Notes under the pieces: model-generated | Databases searched by the model: none | Seen by the model: only the letters and a program-made list of their open reading frames with translations | Told to the model about the DNA's origin: nothing | Origin: WJJR01 sp964440935 | GTDB taxonomy: Bacteria > Zixibacteria > MSB-5A5 > WJJR01 | Assembly: GCA_964440935.1 (NCBI GenBank) | Contig: CAYTTY010000034.1 | Coordinates: 1 to 43,507, forward strand | DNA length: 43,507 nt | Direction of reading: 5' to 3' | Shown here: positions 39,520 through 43,507 of the stretch, one piece after another | Numbering within the stretch: position 1 is the stretch's first letter | Layout: each line of letters begins with the position of its first letter | Position numbers and translations under genes: made by a program

Positions 39520-41988
39520 ATGATGCGATATCAGGATCACACGTACAGTTTGAAACGGTTCGCCACACTCGGGCTGCTGAGCCTGATCGGAATCGTGGGC
39601 GGATTGTCGACCGCCGACGCGGGTGAACGATTCCCCCGCGATCAAATCCGGTTCCCGTTCGAGCCGGCGGCGGCAGTCGAAGGACCAGCGGCGCTGCGCT
39701 TGAATCCGGCGGGACTCAGCCTCGATCCGGGTCTGGGCGTGAATTACTATCACACCTATTCCGATTCCTCGACCAATGGTGACGATGCCTTGTTTCTCGG
39801 CTTCAGTGGATTTGGCTTTTCCACCGAGTGGCTTGGCTCGGGTGACATCCCCGATGGACGGTCGCATACGGTCGCGCTGTCGACGAGTCGTGATGGACAG
39901 TTCAGCTTCGGCTCTTCCTATCAGTGGCGATCATCAGACGACCCGGTCCAGGACAACAGCCACTTCTGGTCGCACGGTATCACCTGGCGGCCCCAGCGCT
40001 GGCTCTCGCTCGCCGGTGTGGTCGACAATTACAACCGCATGAAGGTCGCCGGCGCACGCACCGATGCCGAGTTTACCTATTCGGCGGCGCTCAATCTCAT
40101 CGACGGACGGTTGATTATCGGCGGCGATTGGTACCAGACCACTAGCCAGAGCTTTGGCGATGGGACGTATCGTCTGGCTGCCTCGTACGAAGTCTCTGAC
40201 GGGTTCACGGCGTTTGGCGACATCGATAAAGACGAAAACTACTTTCTCGGTGTGCGCTTTGACATGACCAACCTGTTTGTCGGTTCGCACTCGTTCTTCC
40301 ATAAGGATGATGGCTACGGCGGTGGTGTCGCCTATGTCGGACTGACCGAGGACCGTCGCGGTGCTGTGGTGAAACGTCCGCGCGAAGTGGTGACGCTGGA
40401 CCTGCGTGGTGAAATCCCCGACCGCAAACCACCACGCCGGCTGTTTCAATCGTCACCGATGACGGTATTTGATTGGGTGAATCTGCTCGACAAGGCCGCC
40501 TCCGATCCAATGGTCGACGGCGTCATACTGACAATCGAAAACCCACAGCTTGGTCTGGCCCGGTCCGAAGAGCTGCGTCGTGCACTCTCGCGTGTGCGCA
40601 ATGCCGGGAAAACCGTCGTTGCGTATTGTGACGGTGTGATCAACAGCCGTGAATACTACCTCGCATCAGCCGCCGATCACATTGTCGTGCCGCCGGTGTC
40701 AACGTTGAATGTGCTGGGTCTGCGGGCCGAAGTAACGTTTTACAAGCGATTGCTCGACAAGCTCGGCATCACCGCCGATCTCGAACATATCGGCGAATAC
40801 AAGACAGCATCCGATTTGGTGACACGTACAGACATGTCCAAACACCATCGCGAGGCACTCACCACACTCCTGGATGACATGCATTCCGAATGGCTCAGTA
40901 ACATCGCCGTCGCCCGGGGCACCACGGTGGAACAGGTACGCACGTGGCGCGATCACGGCCCATACGTCTCGGAGGATGCCGTTGCCGCAGGATTGATCGA
41001 CGATCTTGCTTACAATGATGAGCTACCCGACATCATGAAGGACCGTCTGGGCAATCGATACGTACGTGTCTCACAAAGTGAGTTTGCAGATCGCCGTTAC
41101 GAGGATAGACGATGGGGTGCGACGCCGCGCGTGGCGGTGGTCTTTGCCGAAGGGTCTATAGTCGAAGGAGAAGACGGTAGCAGCTTCCTGTTGGGCAAGA
41201 CGCTTGGGAGCAAGACCATCAGCGGCGCCATCAAGCGGGCGCGTGAAGACAACAGCGTTCGCGCCATTGTACTCCGGGTCAATTCCGGCGGCGGTTCGAT
41301 GTTTGCCTCCGATGAGATCTGGCGCGAGGTGTCGCGCACCGTGGGAGTGAAGCCCATTGTCGTGTCGTTCGGAGATGTGGCCGCGTCAGGCGGATACTAT
41401 ATCGCGGCCGTCGCCGACTCGATCTTTGCTCTTCCCAATACGGTGACCGGTTCGATTGGTGTCATTAACGGCAAACTCGTTTTGGACAGCCTGTACGAGA
41501 AGATCGGATTCGACAAGGAGGTCCTCACCCGTGGCGAATTTGCCGACATGTTCGACATGACCGACCGCTTTGATTCGGATGAACGGGAAATCGTGCGCAA
41601 TCTGATCGATCGTGCTTATGAGCGGTTTGTTGGCCTAGTGGCCGAGGGGCGTCATCTGGCCCGGGATTCAGTCGATGCCATCGCGCAGGGTCGTGTCTGG
41701 TCAGGGAGCGCGGCCACCCGTCTCGGGCTGGTTGATCGCGATGCCGACCTGTGGGAGACGATTCAGGTGGCGGCGCGAATGTCCGGAGTCGGGCCCGGTG
41801 AATCGGTCGAAGTCCAGGTTCTCCCGGAACCCCGATGGGAGTTCTTTGACACTGGATGGCTGGGATTGGCGATGGCGCAGTCGCAGGCGGTGCCCGGATT
41901 GGAGGGTATTAGGGGGCTTTTGGCGCACGCCGGACTGCTCAGTGACGGATGGGCGTACACGCTGCCCTACACGATCCGTGTCTGGTAA
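39520..41988 (+). CDS. sppA: Signal peptide peptidase SppA fused to an N-terminal beta-rich domain
   Basis: 822 aa from the ATG at 39520 (GGAGG 6 nt upstream). After a signal peptide come about 270 residues with the alternating, aromatic-ended strands of an outer-membrane barrel or PorV-like domain (LGVNYYHTYSD..., YRLAASYEVSDGFTAFGDIDKDENYFLGVRF). From about residue 295 a full-length tandem S49 peptidase follows. The catalytic lysine is Lys428 (G-E-Y-K-T-A-S-D) and the nucleophile Ser623 (A-A-S-G-G-Y-Y), 195 residues apart, close to the 200 in E. coli SppA. SppA degrades cleaved signal peptides. The fused barrel-like domain is not part of the usual SppA and may place the protease at the outer membrane. 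Confidence 0.9.
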   Translation: MMRYQDHTYSLKRFATLGLLSLIGIVGGLSTADAGERFPRDQIRFPFEPAAAVEGPAALRLNPAGLSLDPGLGVNYYHTYSDSSTNGDDALFLGFSGFGFSTEWLGSGDIPDGRSHTVALSTSRDGQFSFGSSYQWRSSDDPVQDNSHFWSHGITWRPQRWLSLAGVVDNYNRMKVAGARTDAEFTYSAALNLIDGRLIIGGDWYQTTSQSFGDGTYRLAASYEVSDGFTAFGDIDKDENYFLGVRFDMTNLFVGSHSFFHKDDGYGGGVAYVGLTEDRRGAVVKRPREVVTLDLRGEIPDRKPPRRLFQSSPMTVFDWVNLLDKAASDPMVDGVILTIENPQLGLARSEELRRALSRVRNAGKTVVAYCDGVINSREYYLASAADHIVVPPVSTLNVLGLRAEVTFYKRLLDKLGITADLEHIGEYKTASDLVTRTDMSKHHREALTTLLDDMHSEWLSNIAVARGTTVEQVRTWRDHGPYVSEDAVAAGLIDDLAYNDELPDIMKDRLGNRYVRVSQSEFADRRYEDRRWGATPRVAVVFAEGSIVEGEDGSSFLLGKTLGSKTISGAIKRAREDNSVRAIVLRVNSGGGSMFASDEIWREVSRTVGVKPIVVSFGDVAASGGYYIAAVADSIFALPNTVTGSIGVINGKLVLDSLYEKIGFDKEVLTRGEFADMFDMTDRFDSDEREIVRNLIDRAYERFVGLVAEGRHLARDSVDAIAQGRVWSGSAATRLGLVDRDADLWETIQVAARMSGVGPGESVEVQVLPEPRWEFFDTGWLGLAMAQSQAVPGLEGIRGLLAHAGLLSDGWAYTLPYTIRVW

Positions 41989-42002
41989 CGGCCCACCGGC
42001 AC

Positions 42003-42031
42003 TTGATTTACCGGCGGCGCATCGGTATCCT
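42003..42031 (+). promoter_or_regulatory. Candidate promoter of the ACT-domain gene
   Basis: TTGATT (42003-42008), a 17-nt spacer and TATCCT (42026-42031), followed closely by GAGGAG and the ATG at 42057. Confidence 0.4.
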
Positions 42032-42056
42032 AGCCTGCTTATGAGGAGTCAACCCG

Positions 42057-42545
42057 ATGGAGATGACAATGAAAAACCCTGTGATTATGACCGATCAGCA
42101 CATCTGTAAGATCACCATCCACTCTGTTCCCGACCGTCCCGGTATCGCCGCCGAAGTCTTCGGCCGTTTGGGGGAAGAGGGCCTCAACGTATCGATGATG
42201 ACCGCCTCGGGCGGCGCATCCGGCCGCACCGATATTTCCTTTACGGTTGGTGACGAAGATGCGTCGAATACACTGAATTTGCTCGATAGTGTCCGTGCCG
42301 AACTGGAAGCCGAAAAAATCACCAAGCGCGATGACGTCGTTTCGGTCAGCTTGGTCGCCGATCAAATGCATCGCATTCCGGGTGTGGCGGGACGGATCTT
42401 TCGGACACTGTCCAGTGAAGGCATCAACATTGATATGATTTCGGCCTCCGCAACGGCGGTGACCTGTGTGATCGATTCGCGCTTGCTCGACAAGGCGGTG
42501 AACGCACTCCGTCAGGAATTTTCGGCCGAACTGACCCAAGCGTAG
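42057..42545 (+). CDS. Stand-alone tandem ACT-domain protein
   Basis: 162 aa. Two ACT domains: about 15-85 (ITIHSVPDRPGIAAEVFGRLGEEGLNVSMMTAS) and about 97-160 (VSLVADQMHRIPGVAGRIFRTLSSEGINIDMISASATAVTCVIDSRLLDKAVNALRQEF). This is the layout of the regulatory part of aspartate kinase, without the kinase. It probably binds an amino acid and regulates a partner enzyme in trans. It is followed after 38 nt by a PTS-type EIIA gene. Confidence 0.9.
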   Translation: MEMTMKNPVIMTDQHICKITIHSVPDRPGIAAEVFGRLGEEGLNVSMMTASGGASGRTDISFTVGDEDASNTLNLLDSVRAELEAEKITKRDDVVSVSLVADQMHRIPGVAGRIFRTLSSEGINIDMISASATAVTCVIDSRLLDKAVNALRQEFSAELTQA

Positions 42546-42583
42546 GCATCAACATCGGCACGCGACAACGATGATTTGCATCT

Positions 42584-43102
42584 ATGAACATTGCACGGCT
42601 CCTCGACACCAATTTGATCGACCTGCACTTTGAGGTAAGGCTGCCGCATGTCGCAGATCCCGATGACGACGACGCCGACGAATTAAGCGACAAACACAAA
42701 GCGGAAAATAAAGAGGCCATCCTCGATGGCCTCGTGGGTCTGCTCGAACGATCCGATCAGGTCGGCAACCGCAACAAGCTACTCACCGATTTCATCAACC
42801 GCGAACGTAAAGCAACGACCGCTATCGGACACGGGATTGCCATCCCACACATCCGTACTTACCAGTCCAAAGAGTTAATCATCGGCGTCGCCATCAATCA
42901 GGAGGGGTATGACTTCGATTCTCCCGATGGCGAGCCGGTGCGCATGTTCTTCGTCATGGCCGCGCCGAACTACGATGAATCACTCTACCTGAAAGTCTTC
43001 AAGGCGCTCGCCGAGCTGTTTCAATTCGACTATTTTCGCGAACGGCTCCTCCAAGCGGAAGAAGAGTACGATATCATCCGGGCCTTCCAGGACATGGTCT
43101 GA
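42584..43102 (+). CDS. PTS EIIA-type (PtsN-like) regulatory protein
   Basis: 172 aa, slightly longer than PtsN. The EIIA-fructose/nitrogen fold ends in FKALAELFQFDYFRERLLQAEEEYDIIRAFQ. The phosphorylated histidine is His89 in G-H-G-I-A-I-P-H-I-R. An acidic insertion of about 20 residues (DPDDDDADELSDKHKAENK) sits near the N-terminus. No EIIB/EIIC or HPr gene is near, so it likely regulates rather than transports. It shares strand and spacing with the ACT-pair gene. Confidence 0.9.
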   Translation: MNIARLLDTNLIDLHFEVRLPHVADPDDDDADELSDKHKAENKEAILDGLVGLLERSDQVGNRNKLLTDFINRERKATTAIGHGIAIPHIRTYQSKELIIGVAINQEGYDFDSPDGEPVRMFFVMAAPNYDESLYLKVFKALAELFQFDYFRERLLQAEEEYDIIRAFQDMV

Positions 43103-43147
43103 GCGATTGCCCGAAATCCCGTAAAATCCCAACCTCTGGCGTTGGGC

Positions 43148-43167
43148 GGGCGCACGGATGTGCGCCC
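43148..43167 (+). terminator. Hairpin behind the EIIA gene
   Basis: GGGCGCAC-GGAT-GTGCGCCC, a perfect 8-bp stem 45 nt past the stop. It lacks a U-tract and is probably a weak terminator or mRNA end. Confidence 0.5.
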
Positions 43168-43260
43168 ACACCCCACGACCTGTGAAACAACCTATTCCTA
43201 TCTGTCCGTTATAGGGATTGTCAGAATAAATTTCCGATTGAGAAGAAGTGAGGCAGGGTG

Positions 43261-43412
43261 TGTTTCATGATGACATTTGGGTGCCACGGACCTTGAGGCC
43301 CGTGAACCGGGGATTGTGCAGACCCGGCCACACGGGCCTGATGGTTCGATCCGCCGTGGCGGACTCACCACAAGAGGCCCGTGGCACCCAAACCTAAATA
43401 CCATGTGAAACA
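43261..43412. mobile_element. MITE-like element, about 150 bp
   Basis: The outer ends are TGTTTCA (43261-43267) and TGAAACA (43406-43412). Inside is a perfect 14-bp inverted repeat TTTGGGTGCCACGG/CCGTGGCACCCAAA (43276-43289 with 43379-43392). A third pair is AGGCCCGTG/CACGGGCCT (43296-43304 with 43331-43339). It shares the AGGCCCGTGGCACCC block with the island at 16384-16640. Confidence 0.65.
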
Positions 43413-43462
43413 AGATTCGCTCTTTCTCAATCGGACAGGAAATCTGACAATTGCTCTAGTGT
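43376..43462 (+). repeat. Dispersed repeat, copy 2
   Basis: Same block order as 16551-16640: AGGCCCGTGGCACCC, then TTTCTCAATCGGACAGGAAA and CTGACAATTGCTCTA. Diverged but clearly related, in the same orientation. Confidence 0.7.
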
Positions 43463-43507
43463 TATGTCCCAGAAATAGCGTCACATAGTCGTTTGAGTTT
43501 GCGCAAG

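Larger units (their letters stand above)
43103..43507. other. 405-bp right-end gap of repeats
   Basis: No gene is visible. It holds a hairpin, a MITE-like element and a dispersed repeat, listed separately. The last 45 bases are unique within the window. Confidence 0.6.

Noticed and set aside
43448..43507. Start of an insertion sequence at the right edge
   Set aside because: Only about 60 bases are visible and neither a terminal repeat pair nor a transposase start can be shown.

Overview
The window is bacterial chromosome with moderately high G+C, densely packed with housekeeping and envelope genes. It carries no rRNA or tRNA gene, prophage or CRISPR array. Several features fit a diderm bacterium: an SppA fused to a beta-rich outer-membrane-like domain, DUF1573 exported proteins, a bactofilin, a BatA-like/DUF58/MoxR cluster and a MATE pump. 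The gene mix suggests a poorly cultured lineage near the FCB group (Zixibacteria-like). That placement is a guess from gene content, not from a marker tree.

Two genes carry a single in-frame TGA exactly where a redox cysteine belongs, with an intact frame on both sides. One (24113-24664) is an AhpD-like peroxidase with motif C-H-Y-U, a known type of selenoprotein. The other (112-888) is a DUF1573 protein whose first cysteine of the C-G-C motif is TGA, while its tandem paralogue (970-1743) has cysteine there. In both genes a 7-bp hairpin opens 11 nt after the TGA and its apical loop begins with G at +18, which fits a bacterial SECIS element. I infer a Sec-decoding organism and a possibly undescribed DUF1573 selenoprotein family. 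No selABCD gene or tRNA-Sec lies in the window.

Layout. 1-50: 5' end of a group II intron (minus strand) directly behind a terminator. 112-1743: the Sec/Cys DUF1573 pair. 1975-3940: lexA and a DNA methyltransferase with a nuclease-like tail. 3942-5979: a micro zinc ribbon and an ABC-F ATPase. 6075-13039: a minus-strand operon moxR > DUF58 > nfo > peptidase-MA/TPR > BatA-like. 13207-16090: membrane protein, bactofilin and rarA, with a small DnaA-box cluster. 16091-16655: a MITE-like palindromic repeat island. 16656-20410: gltX and small genes. 20610-22914: double-PDZ protein, a duplicated Cys-rich exported protein and a membrane protein. 23036-24664: ECF sigma and zinc anti-sigma, divergent from the AhpD selenoprotein. 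24825-33922: glnS, a lone A+T-richer 1155-aa gene, then gatE-gatD (the archaeal-type tRNA-dependent amidotransferase). 34351-37297: SDR, methyltransferase and MATE pump. 37409-43102: rRNA/tRNA methyltransferase, DUF4097-like, SppA fusion, ACT pair and PTS EIIA. 43103-43507: a second copy of the repeat family.

Working together: the Sec peroxidase, zinc anti-sigma and ECF sigma look like a thiol-stress module. The MoxR-DUF58-BatA cluster looks like a chaperone/envelope-stress system. glnS next to gatDE means the genome encodes both the direct and the indirect route to Gln-tRNA.
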